Source: Frondihabitans sp. PhB188
Lineage (GTDB): Bacteria; Actinomycetota; Actinomycetes; Actinomycetales; Microbacteriaceae
Length of the DNA stretch: 64,000 nt
Assembly (NCBI RefSeq): GCF_003752365.1
Contig: NZ_RJUO01000004.1
Coordinates: forward strand, 286,355-350,354
Direction: 5' to 3'
Shown here one piece after another: positions 25,870-33,578 of this stretch (position 1 is its first letter; each line of letters opens with the position of its first letter). The translations under genes were made by a program, and so were the position numbers. Below the pieces are notes generated by a model that did no database searches, was not told where the DNA came from, and saw only the letters and a list, made by a program, of their open reading frames with translations.

Positions 25870-26400
25870 ATGACCGTCGAACCGCACGTGAACGAGCCGA
25901 TCCTGGTGGTCATGGGGGTGTCGGGCTCCGGCAAGTCGACTGTCGCCGGGATGCTCGCCGACGACCTCGGCTGGGACTTCGCCGAGGGCGACGCCATGCA
26001 CCCCGAGTCGAACGTGGCGAAGATGGCGGCGGGCACGCCCCTCGACGACGACGACCGGTGGCCGTGGCTCGACCGCATCGCCGCGTGGATCCAGGAGCGC
26101 GCCACCGCAGGGCAGCCCGGGATCATCACCTGCTCCGCGCTCAAGAAGTCGTACCGCGACGTGCTCCGCGGCCCGAGCGTCGTCTTCGTGCACGTGCAGG
26201 GGTCGACGGCGCTGATCGGCGAGCGGATGTCGCAGCGCTCGGGGCACTTCATGCCGACGTCGCTCCTCGACTCGCAGCTGGCGACCTTCGAGCCGCTGGA
26301 GGCCGACGAGCAGCACATCGTCGTCGACGCGAGCTCGTCGCCGGCCGCCGAGGTGGCCGAGGTCGAGGAGCGCCTGGGCCTCGTCGCCCGGAAGCTGTAG
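25870..26400 (+). CDS. gntK: Gluconokinase
   Basis: The 176-residue enzyme phosphorylates gluconate to 6-phosphogluconate with ATP, feeding the pentose phosphate pathway. The P-loop GVSGSGKS is at 16-23, and EGDAMHPESNVAKMAAGTPLDDDDRWPWL holds the gluconate-binding residues typical of GntK/IdnK. SALKKSYRD and HFMPTSLLDSQL are further family motifs. It is separated from gntP by one nucleotide and so is co-transcribed. Confidence 0.95.
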   Translation: MTVEPHVNEPILVVMGVSGSGKSTVAGMLADDLGWDFAEGDAMHPESNVAKMAAGTPLDDDDRWPWLDRIAAWIQERATAGQPGIITCSALKKSYRDVLRGPSVVFVHVQGSTALIGERMSQRSGHFMPTSLLDSQLATFEPLEADEQHIVVDASSSPAAEVAEVEERLGLVARKL

Positions 26401-26403
26401 ATC

Positions 26404-26415
26404 GGGCGCAGGAAC
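26404..26415 (+). repeat. Dispersed motif GGGCGCAGGAAC
   Basis: An exact forward copy lies 4 nt after the gntK stop and about 15 nt before the -10 hexamer of the next gene. Confidence 0.7.
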
Positions 26416-26430
26416 CAGCCCGCGTCGGCG

Positions 26431-26436
26431 TTAGAT
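26431..26436 (+). promoter_or_regulatory. -10 hexamer TTAGAT, leaderless start
   Basis: TTAGAT lies 6 nt before ATG 26443, with no ribosome site between. Confidence 0.55.
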
Positions 26437-26442
26437 AGGCCC

Positions 26443-27378
26443 ATGACTGAAAACGGCGTCACGCAGCACTGGGTCGCGACCTCCTACGGTTCCCTCGACG
26501 GGCTCGAGAAGCAGGGCGCCGACGTGCCGCCGCCCGGGCCCGGCGAGGTCACGGTCGACGTCGTGGCCGTCGGCATGAACCCCGCTGACGCTAAGGCCGT
26601 GCTGCTGGGCTCCGACGCGTCGAAGCTGCCGCTCGCGATCGGCTACGAGGTCGCCGGGCGCGTGGCCGCCGTGGGCGACGACGTCGGCCTGGCGCCGGGC
26701 GACGAGGTCGTCGCGTTCCGCGTGTCGGGCGGGTACACGACGTCGATCACCGTGCCGTCGACGGATGTCTTCCCCAAGCCGCCCGCCCTCGGCTGGCCCG
26801 AGGCCGCCAACCTGCTGCTCGCGGGCACCACGGCCGCCGAGATGCTGCACGTGGCCGGTGTCGAGAGCGGCCAGACGATCCTCGTGCACGGCGCCTCCGG
26901 AGCCGTCGGGGTCAGCGTCATCCAGCAGGCCCGCCTGCTCGGGGCCACCGTGATCGGGACGGCTTCCGAGCGCACCTTCGGCGTCGTCGAGGGCTTCGGC
27001 GCCACCGGCGTGGTCTACGGCGACGGACTCGAGGAGCGCGTCCGCAGCCTCACGCCTCACGGGATCGACGCCGCCCTCGACTGCGTCGGCACCGACGAGG
27101 CCGTCGACGTCTCGCTCGCCCTCGTCGCCGACCGCGGCCGGATCGTCAGCATCGCCGCGTTCGGCCGGGCCGAGCGCGACGGCTACCGGGTCGTGGGTGG
27201 TGCGATGCCCGAGAGCGCGGCGTTCCGCGACAGCGTGCGGGCCCACCTGCTGGAGCTCGCCGGAGCGGGCCAGCTCGTCGTGCCGATCGCGACGACGTTC
27301 GCGTTCGACGATGCGAAGGCCGCGCTCGAGCTCGTGGGGTCGGGGCACGCCGGGGGCAAGGTCGCGCTGCTGGTCTGA
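26443..27378 (+). CDS. NADP-dependent quinone-oxidoreductase-like MDR protein
   Basis: The 311-residue medium-chain dehydrogenase has the GroES-like N-terminus (GEVTVDVVAVGMNPADAKAV, GYEVAGRVAAVGDDV) and the Rossmann segment VHGASGAVGVSVIQQARLLGATVIGTAS. The zinc ligands of alcohol dehydrogenases are absent, which places it with zeta-crystallin/QOR enzymes that reduce quinones or enones with NADPH. It has its own leaderless promoter and is convergent with the SIMPL gene. Confidence 0.88.
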   Translation: MTENGVTQHWVATSYGSLDGLEKQGADVPPPGPGEVTVDVVAVGMNPADAKAVLLGSDASKLPLAIGYEVAGRVAAVGDDVGLAPGDEVVAFRVSGGYTTSITVPSTDVFPKPPALGWPEAANLLLAGTTAAEMLHVAGVESGQTILVHGASGAVGVSVIQQARLLGATVIGTASERTFGVVEGFGATGVVYGDGLEERVRSLTPHGIDAALDCVGTDEAVDVSLALVADRGRIVSIAAFGRAERDGYRVVGGAMPESAAFRDSVRAHLLELAGAGQLVVPIATTFAFDDAKAALELVGSGHAGGKVALLV

Positions 27379-27471
27379 GTCGGGCGGGGCGTCGCAGTTC
27401 CTGCGCAGTCGACCCCGCGAAGCGGCATCCGCGCACTGCCGCGGCCTGGGGGGAGTGGCGAGACGCCGTGT

Positions 27472-28131
27472 CTACATCGTGAAGTCGGCGGTGATCGACG
27501 CGTCGACCTGGACGTCCTCCGGCTTGAGCTCGAAGACGGCGCCGCCCGAGGCGTCGGACAACCCCAGAGGCACCATCGACTTCGAGAATCCGATGCCCGG
27601 GCCGCCGCCGACGCCGGGCCGCAGCCCTTCTTCATAGACCTTCTCGAGCTGCGGGCTTCCGAGGCCCAGCCCGGCGGCGTAGTCGTGCGCCTTCGTGATG
27701 GCGTCCTGCACGCTGGCGACGCGCACCTCGCGCTGCACCCGGAGGCGCGTCGGCTCGGTGAGCTTCCAGTCGATGCCGTGGAACTCGATGCCGCTCCGCT
27801 CGGCCAGGTCGCTGACCCAGTCGACGAGGGCGTCGAAGTCGGTGAAGGTGACCCGCACCTGCGACTGGGCGCGGTACCGGAGGACGGTCGTGTCGCTGTC
27901 TTTCACCCACTCGTTGTAGGCGTCGACGGCCACCGAGTCGGCGTACCACTCGGTCGCGGCCTTCGACGCGTCGTGCGACTTCGCGTCGGCCACCACCGCG
28001 GCGTGCGCGGCCAGCGCCTGAGTGCGCACGGCCTTCCGGTCGGGTCCGGTGAACGAGACGGTGACGGTGATGGTCGCCCGCTCGGCGGGGTGCAGCGCGG
28101 AGGCGTGCCCGGATACGACGAATGTGGTCAT
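27472..28131 (-). CDS. SIMPL domain protein (DUF541)
   Basis: The 219-residue protein matches the SIMPL/DUF541 family: TTFVVSGHASALHPAERATITVTV at the start and the paired segments RYRAQSQVRVTFTDFDALVDWVSDLAE and VQDAITKAHDYAAGLGL. Family members form oligomeric rings and are often exported, but no signal peptide is visible here, so this one looks cytosolic. The molecular role is unknown. It lies downstream of, and in the same direction as, the hydrolase at 28175, with a 43-nt gap. Confidence 0.8.
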   Translation of the reverse strand: MTTFVVSGHASALHPAERATITVTVSFTGPDRKAVRTQALAAHAAVVADAKSHDASKAATEWYADSVAVDAYNEWVKDSDTTVLRYRAQSQVRVTFTDFDALVDWVSDLAERSGIEFHGIDWKLTEPTRLRVQREVRVASVQDAITKAHDYAAGLGLGSPQLEKVYEEGLRPGVGGGPGIGFSKSMVPLGLSDASGGAVFELKPEDVQVDASITADFTM

Positions 28132-28174
28132 GTCGTCATCATGCCGCGCGCCGGGCCTGCGCGACAGGGGTCGC

Positions 28175-28813
28175 TCAGGCGGGGTGGACTCGGGCGAGGA
28201 ACGCGTTGACGTCGTCGAGCTCCTCCTGGGCGATGCCGTGGGTGAGACCCGGGTAGACGGTGAGCTCGGCGCCCGGCGCGTGCGCGGTCAGCCAGGCCTC
28301 GGTGCGCTCCACCGCGGCCGGCGGGATCACGGCGTCGGCGTCGCCGCGGCCGTAGAAGACCGCCGGCTCGGAGGCCGTGACGGCGTCGTCGACCTCGTCG
28401 GTGCCTCCGGGGACGACGAAGCCGGCGAGCACCACGGCGAAGTCGAAGAAGCCGGGGCGACGGCGCAGCAGCTGGAGCGAGAGAGAGCCGCCCTGAGAGA
28501 AGCCGAGCAGGCCGACGGCGGGGTGGGCGTCGCCGAGCGAAGCGACGAAGTCGAGCACCGCGTCGGCGGCCTCGTCGACGGGGGCGTACTCCGGAGCGCC
28601 CGGCTGCGACAGCGGGTACCACGAGAAGCCGCCGCCGTAGGAGAGGGGTGCTCGAAGGGACGCGTAGGCGAACTCCGTCGAGAGATGGGGCACCAGGCCG
28701 ATGAGGTCGCCCTCGTGCGAGCCGACGCCGTGCAGCAGGAGCACGAGCGGCTTGCCCGCCCTCTCGGCCTCGGGGAGGGACCACTGGACGGCAGACGGAT
28801 CGATCGAGACCAT
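28175..28813 (-). CDS. Alpha/beta hydrolase, phospholipase/carboxylesterase type
   Basis: This 212-residue esterase has the oxyanion segment LLLHGVGSHEGD, the nucleophile elbow GFSQGG, an acidic residue in GRGDADAVIPP and the catalytic His in YPGLTHGIAQEE. Length and motif order fit the YpfH/carboxylesterase 2 group that hydrolyses short acyl esters. Its start follows a leaderless promoter (TACGCT). The true substrate is not evident. Confidence 0.85.
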   Translation of the reverse strand: MVSIDPSAVQWSLPEAERAGKPLVLLLHGVGSHEGDLIGLVPHLSTEFAYASLRAPLSYGGGFSWYPLSQPGAPEYAPVDEAADAVLDFVASLGDAHPAVGLLGFSQGGSLSLQLLRRRPGFFDFAVVLAGFVVPGGTDEVDDAVTASEPAVFYGRGDADAVIPPAAVERTEAWLTAHAPGAELTVYPGLTHGIAQEELDDVNAFLARVHPA

Positions 28814-28819
28814 GTCGCA

Positions 28820-28825
28820 AGCGTA
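28820..28825 (-). promoter_or_regulatory. -10 hexamer TACGCT (minus strand), leaderless start
   Basis: Six nucleotides separate it from the ATG at 28813. Confidence 0.55.
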
Positions 28826-28877
28826 GCGAGCGGCCGCGTCGAAACGTGTTCGTCATGAGACCAGGTAAGAATGGCCC

Positions 28878-29420
28878 ATGGCTTCCGTTCAGACTCCCGA
28901 CCCCAACTCCGGCTGGCTCTCCGAGGAGGAGCTGTTCCAGATCCGGCAGCGCCTCCCGATCCTGTACGTGGAGGCGGTGCCCGTCCGCACCGACGGCCAG
29001 GGCCTCGTGACGGAGGTCGGGGTGCTTCTGCGCGCCGACAGCGAGGGCACTATGACGCGCATGCTCGTCTCGGGTCGCGTGATGTACGGGGAGTCGCTGC
29101 GCACCGCGCTCTTCCGGCACCTCGAGAAGGACCTCGGGCCGATGGCCTTCCCGCAGCTCCCGCCGTCGCCGGTGCCGTTCTCGGTCGCCGAGTACTTCCC
29201 CTTCCCGGGTGCCTCGGTCTACACCGACGAGCGACAGCACGCGGTCTCGCTGGCCTACGTCGTGCCCGTCACCGGCACCTGCGAGCCGCGCCAGGACGCC
29301 CTCGAGATCACCTGGATGAGCCCGCTCGTCGCCGCCAGCCCGGAGGTCGCCAGCGAGATGGAGGGCGGCCGCGGTGCCCTGCTCCGCACGGCCCTCGCCT
29401 CGGTGGGCGCGCTGAGCTAG
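28878..29420 (+). CDS. NUDIX-like DUF4916 protein
   Basis: The 180-residue protein begins MASVQTPDPNSGWLSEEELFQIRQRLPILYVEAVPVR, the signature start of the DUF4916 group. The fold resembles a NUDIX hydrolase, but the usual GX5EX7REUXEEXGU box is replaced by SGRVMYGESLRTALFRHLEKDLG, which keeps only part of the acidic set. Hydrolase activity is therefore uncertain. A TAAGAA hexamer lies 6 nt before the ATG. Confidence 0.75.
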   Translation: MASVQTPDPNSGWLSEEELFQIRQRLPILYVEAVPVRTDGQGLVTEVGVLLRADSEGTMTRMLVSGRVMYGESLRTALFRHLEKDLGPMAFPQLPPSPVPFSVAEYFPFPGASVYTDERQHAVSLAYVVPVTGTCEPRQDALEITWMSPLVAASPEVASEMEGGRGALLRTALASVGALS

Positions 29421-29486
29421 CTCCTGTCGCCTCGGGAAGCGGCCGGCGTGTCCCCCGACCGCTGAGGTCGGTCGGAGGCCGGCGCG

Positions 29487-29492
29487 TACTGT
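29487..29492 (+). promoter_or_regulatory. -10 hexamer TACTGT, leaderless GTG start
   Basis: TACTGT lies 7 nt before GTG 29500. Confidence 0.55.
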
Positions 29493-29499
29493 CGAGCCG

Positions 29500-30879
29500 G
29501 TGTCGACTCCTACGATCTTCTGCCTTCACGCGCTGGGCTCCAGCCGTCTGGAATTCGAGCCGCTGGCTGAGCGCCTCGGCGACGACTTCGAGGTGGTCGC
29601 CTTCGATCTGCCCGGCTTCGGCGAGGCCAACCGCGCCGAGGGGCTGAGCGTCGACGAGATGGTCGACGGCGTCATCCGCAAGATCCGGCGCCACGGCTCC
29701 ACCCGCTTCCTTCTGGCCGGCCACAGCATGGGCGGCAAGGTCGCCACCCTCGTCGCCGCGCGGATCCTCGACGGGTCGGCCGGCCTGTTCGGCCTCACCG
29801 GCGTCGTGCTCCTCGCCGCGTCGCCGCCGTCCCCCGAGCCCATGAGCGACGAGAGTCGCGCGCAGATGCTCGGCTGGGCCGCGACCGGCCGAATCGACCA
29901 CGACGCCGCCCGGACGTTCGTCGACGACAACGTCGGCGCGCCGCTCGGGGCTGCGGCCGACGAGCGCGCCCTGGCCGACGTCCAGCGGTCTCGGGCCGAA
30001 GCCTGGACCGCCTGGTTCGAGCGCGGCAGCCGCGAAGACCGGTCTGACGAGGTCGGGACGCTCGACGTCCCCGCCGTCATCCTGGCCGGCGGCGCGGACG
30101 GACCCCTCGGCGAAGACGGCCAGCGTCGCCTCAACCTGCCGGTCTACGGCCGGGCCGACGTCGTCGTGCTCGAGGGAGCCGGCCACCTCCTGCCTCTCGA
30201 GCGACCCGACGAGGTCGCCGCCGCCGTGCGGACCCTCTGGCGGGAGCACGCCGGCCGTGGACCCGAGGTGCCCGTCGACGTCGGCCGCGTGATCGCGTCG
30301 GGCCGTACGAACACCCGCACCCGCCGGATCCTCGCGCGCCGGGCCCTCGCCGACCGCCCGTCGTACGAGCCCCGGGCTCTCACCCCCGCGCAGCTCGAGA
30401 CCCTCCGGGCGGTCGCGGCGCGCGTCGTCCCGCAGACGGGCGAGCCCATCGACCTCGCCGCGCGGGTCGACTCGCAGCTGCACCGCGGACACAGCGACGG
30501 CTGGCGGAATGTCGCTCTGCCGCCCGATCCCGAGGCGTACCGACTCGCGTTGACGGCGCTCGCCGGATTCGGCGACCTGTCCGAGCACGCCCGCGACGAG
30601 ACGCTCACCGCCATCGTCGACGGCAGCTGGACGCCGCCGGCCGGCACCCTCACCGCCGACCAGATGACCCTGTGGTTCGAGGACTGCCGCGTCGACCTCT
30701 CGCGCACCTGGCTCGCCCACCCGGCGACCATGGCCCGCGTCGGCTTCGACGGCTTCGCCAACGGCGGCGACGTGCAGCGGATCCAGGGCTTCCACCTGCT
30801 CGCCGCGGACACCCGCGAGGGCTGGGAGCCGCTCCCGCACCCGACTCACGACCACGACACCCAGGAGGCAGCCCGATGA
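29500..30879 (+). CDS. Fusion of alpha/beta hydrolase and gluconate-2-dehydrogenase subunit-3-like domain
   Basis: The 459-residue protein joins two domains. Residues 1-250 are an alpha/beta hydrolase with the oxyanion motif LHALGSS (9-15), nucleophile elbow GHSMGG (Ser76) and a C-terminal His in EGAGHLLPLERP. From about 290 on it matches the small (gamma) subunit of membrane gluconate/sugar dehydrogenases: LTPAQLETLRAVAARVVPQTGEPIDLAARVD, then SRTWLAHPATMARVGFDGFANGGDV. No Tat or Sec signal is visible. Its stop overlaps the GMC flavoprotein start by ATGA, so it should be that enzyme's partner. The hydrolase part may open a lactone formed by the dehydrogenase; this is inference. Confidence 0.8.
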   Translation: MSTPTIFCLHALGSSRLEFEPLAERLGDDFEVVAFDLPGFGEANRAEGLSVDEMVDGVIRKIRRHGSTRFLLAGHSMGGKVATLVAARILDGSAGLFGLTGVVLLAASPPSPEPMSDESRAQMLGWAATGRIDHDAARTFVDDNVGAPLGAAADERALADVQRSRAEAWTAWFERGSREDRSDEVGTLDVPAVILAGGADGPLGEDGQRRLNLPVYGRADVVVLEGAGHLLPLERPDEVAAAVRTLWREHAGRGPEVPVDVGRVIASGRTNTRTRRILARRALADRPSYEPRALTPAQLETLRAVAARVVPQTGEPIDLAARVDSQLHRGHSDGWRNVALPPDPEAYRLALTALAGFGDLSEHARDETLTAIVDGSWTPPAGTLTADQMTLWFEDCRVDLSRTWLAHPATMARVGFDGFANGGDVQRIQGFHLLAADTREGWEPLPHPTHDHDTQEAAR

Positions 30880-32420
30880 GGCTCGACGGAATGCGCACCT
30901 ACTCGGACGACGAGATCGTCGACGCGGTCGTCATCGGCACCGGCGCCGGCGGAGCGCCCGTGCTCGCGACCCTCGCCGAGCGCGGTCTGCGCGTGGTCGC
31001 GCTCGAGGCGGGCCCGAACTTCGACCCGCACGAGTTCACGCCCGACGAGAACCAGGCCGTCGACATCAACTGGATGGAGGAGCGGCTGACCGACGGGGCG
31101 AACCCGACGGCCTTCGGCGCCAACAACTCCGGCCGCGGCGTCGGCGGTTCGACGCTGCACTGGGGCGCCTTCACGCCGCGCCCCGACCCCCGCGACCTGA
31201 AGCTGCACTCCGACTCCGGCAAGGGCGTCGACTGGCCCATCGAGCACGCCGAGCTGATCCCCTACATCGAGCGCGTCGAGCACTTCGTCGGCATCGCCGG
31301 CCCCGAGTCCTACCCGTGGGATCCGTCGCGCAAGTACCTCATGCCGCCGCCGGCGAGGAACGCGTCGTCCGACATGATGATGCGCGGCTGCGAGGCCCTC
31401 GGCATCCGAGCCACCGACGCCCCGGCGGCTCTCACCACCGTCGACCGCCACCAGGAGCACGCCGGACTCCGCCCCGCCTGCTCGTCCTGCGGAAGCTGCC
31501 ACCAGGGCTGCCGCAGCGGTGCCAAGGTCAGCATGGACACCACCTACCTCCCGCTCGCGGTCGCGCACGGCGCCGAGATCCGTCCTGACTCGATGGTGAC
31601 CGGCATCGAGCTCGACGGCCAGGGCCGCGTCAGCGCGGTCGTCTACCTCCGTGACGGCGTCGAGCACCGCCAGCGGTGCGCCGCGCTCTTCCTCTGCGCC
31701 GGCGGCGTCGAGACTCCGCGCCTGCTCCTCCACACGGGGCTGGCCAATTCGAGCGGCCAGGTCGGCAGGAACTACATGGCCCACGGCGCCACGCAGGTGT
31801 GGGGCACGTTCGAGACCGAGATGCGCAGCCACCGCGGCTACCCGTCGTCGATCATCACCGAGGACACGCTCCGCCCCGACGACGCCGACTTCGCCGGCGG
31901 CTACCTGCTCCAGAGCCTCGGCGTCGTGCCGCTCACCCTCGCCACGACCATGGTGCGGGGCGGCGGCCTCTGGGGTCGGGAGCTCGTCGGCGCCATGGAC
32001 GGCTACCGGTATCTTGCCGGGGTCGGCATGAACGGCGAGTGCCTGCCCAGCGACGACAACGTGCTCACGCTCTCGGACGAGAAGGACGCCTACGGCATCC
32101 CGAAGGCCCGCGTCGCCTTCAGCTCGGGCGAGAACGAGGAGGCCATGGACCGACACGCGATCCGCACCATGACCGCGATCGTCGAAGCGGCCGGAGCCAC
32201 GTCGACCCGTGTGCTCGCGCGGACGGCTCACACCATCGGAACCGCCCGCATGGGCGATTCGGCCGACTCGGCCGTCGTCGACGCGGACGGACGGAGCTTC
32301 GACGTGCCCAACCTGTGGATCGCCGACAACTCGGTCTTCCCGAGCGCCGTGGTCGCGAACCCGGCGCTGGCGATCATGGCACTGGGGCTCCGCAGCGCCG
32401 AGAAGTTCCTGGCGGCGTAG
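30876..32420 (+). CDS. GMC-family FAD oxidoreductase (sugar/gluconate dehydrogenase-like large subunit)
   Basis: The 514-residue flavoprotein has the FAD dinucleotide motif VVIGTGAGGAPVLATLAERG (about 18-37), the GMC segment GRGVGGSTLHWGAF, and the C-terminal HTIGTARMGDS plus NLWIADNSVFPSAVVANPALAIMALGLR with the catalytic His. A cysteine cluster CSSCGSCHQGC lies near residue 205; clustered Cys in GMC dehydrogenases can hold an iron-sulfur centre, which is only a possibility here. The start overlaps the fused small subunit. No export signal is seen. A sugar, polyol or gluconate is the likely substrate. Confidence 0.88.
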   Translation: MRLDGMRTYSDDEIVDAVVIGTGAGGAPVLATLAERGLRVVALEAGPNFDPHEFTPDENQAVDINWMEERLTDGANPTAFGANNSGRGVGGSTLHWGAFTPRPDPRDLKLHSDSGKGVDWPIEHAELIPYIERVEHFVGIAGPESYPWDPSRKYLMPPPARNASSDMMMRGCEALGIRATDAPAALTTVDRHQEHAGLRPACSSCGSCHQGCRSGAKVSMDTTYLPLAVAHGAEIRPDSMVTGIELDGQGRVSAVVYLRDGVEHRQRCAALFLCAGGVETPRLLLHTGLANSSGQVGRNYMAHGATQVWGTFETEMRSHRGYPSSIITEDTLRPDDADFAGGYLLQSLGVVPLTLATTMVRGGGLWGRELVGAMDGYRYLAGVGMNGECLPSDDNVLTLSDEKDAYGIPKARVAFSSGENEEAMDRHAIRTMTAIVEAAGATSTRVLARTAHTIGTARMGDSADSAVVDADGRSFDVPNLWIADNSVFPSAVVANPALAIMALGLRSAEKFLAA

Positions 32421-32456
32421 GCGCCGCGGGGCCTGCTTGCGAGGTGGCCTGCCTAC

Positions 32457-32515
32457 GAAGTGGCCCTCGCCGTCGGCCCCGAGGCGGGGGCCCGACGGGC
32501 GGGGCCATTTCGCGA
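32457..32515. repeat. Inverted-repeat element (copy B), probable bidirectional terminator
   Basis: Left arm 32461-32480 and right arm 32485-32507 pair over about 18 bp with small bulges (TGGCCC...GGGCCA outside, CCCC...GGGG at the tip). It lies between the convergent GMC and adenosine deaminase genes. It shares arms and flank with the element at 2619-2676. Partial units (GCGAGGTGGCC) precede it at 32439-32449. Confidence 0.65.
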
Positions 32516-32555
32516 GTGGGGGCGCCGCCCGGCGTGCCGGGCACGGGCTCCGCGA

Positions 32556-33566
32556 CTACTGCGGCGCGTCGAGCCAGGCGTCGACCCCGGCGAGCAGCTC
32601 GGCCTTGCGGTCGGCGGACGCGAACGCTCCCGTGATCGAGTTGCGCGCCAGCGACGCGAGCGCGGCATCGTCGAGCCCCAGGCTGGTGCGGACCGCGCGG
32701 AAGTTGTCGTCGATGTAGCCCCCGAAGTACGCCGGGTCGTCGGAGTTCACGGTGGCGAGGACGCCGAGCTCGAGCATCCGCGGCAGGGGGTGGTCGGCGA
32801 GGTCGGGTGTCACGGCGAGCCGCACGTTCGAGAGCGGGCAGACGGTCAGCGTGATGCCGTCGGCGACGAGGCGCTCGACGAGGGCCGGGTCTTCGAGGCT
32901 GCGGATGCCGTGGTCGACGCGCTGCACCCGGAGGTCGTCGAGGGCGGACCAGACGTACGAGGGGTCGCCCTCCTCGCCGGCGTGTGCGACGGCGTGGAGG
33001 CCGAGTTCCTGCGCCCGCGCATAGACGGCGCCGAAGGGGGCGGCGGGGAAGCCGACCTCGGACGAGTCCATGCCGATCGCCAGCAGGTCGCCGGCGCGGT
33101 GGGCCACCGACTCGAGGGTGGCCATCGCGTCGTCGGCGGGGAGGTGGCGCATGACGCAGAGGATCAGGCCGCCGGTGATCCCGTGGTCGGCCTCGGCCTG
33201 GCGGAACGCGTCGAGCAGGCCGTCGAGGACGTCGTCGATCGCGACGCCGCGGGCCGTGTGGGCCTGGGGGTCGAAGAACAGCTCGACGTGGCGGACTCCG
33301 TCGTGCGCGGCGCGCTCCAGGTAGGCGGCGGCCAGGTCGCGGAAGTCGTCGCGGGTCACGAGCACGGCAGTGCACGCGTAGTAGAGGTCGAGGAACTCCT
33401 GCAGGTTCGAGAAGCTGTAGCGCGAGCGCAGGTCGTCGATGTCGGCGTAGGGGAGCGCGACGCCGTTCTTCGCGGCGAGGGCGAAGACCATCTCGGGCTC
33501 GAGGGTTCCCTCGGCGTGGACGTGCAGCTCGGCTTTGGGGAGGGTGCGGGTGTCGCGCTTGGTCAT
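32556..33566 (-). CDS. Adenosine/adenine deaminase
   Basis: The 336-residue TIM-barrel amidohydrolase deaminates adenosine or adenine. Zinc ligands His15 and His17 are in AELHVHAEG. HAGEEG supplies the catalytic Glu, RVDHGIRS a further ligand and VNSDDPAYF the metal Asp. The sequence DSSEVGFP replaces the segment usual in mammalian-type adenosine deaminases, so adenine deaminase (Aah1 group) is a fair alternative. It begins 9 nt after the Fic gene on the same strand, yet has its own TAGCCT promoter overlapping the Fic stop. Confidence 0.85.
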   Translation of the reverse strand: MTKRDTRTLPKAELHVHAEGTLEPEMVFALAAKNGVALPYADIDDLRSRYSFSNLQEFLDLYYACTAVLVTRDDFRDLAAAYLERAAHDGVRHVELFFDPQAHTARGVAIDDVLDGLLDAFRQAEADHGITGGLILCVMRHLPADDAMATLESVAHRAGDLLAIGMDSSEVGFPAAPFGAVYARAQELGLHAVAHAGEEGDPSYVWSALDDLRVQRVDHGIRSLEDPALVERLVADGITLTVCPLSNVRLAVTPDLADHPLPRMLELGVLATVNSDDPAYFGGYIDDNFRAVRTSLGLDDAALASLARNSITGAFASADRKAELLAGVDAWLDAPQ

Positions 33567-33572
33567 CGCGCC

Positions 33573-33578
33573 AGGCTA
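33573..33578 (-). promoter_or_regulatory. -10 hexamer TAGCCT overlapping the Fic stop codon
   Basis: On the minus strand TAGCCT, whose TAG is the Fic stop, is 6 nt from the deaminase ATG, predicting a leaderless transcript independent of fic. Confidence 0.55.
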
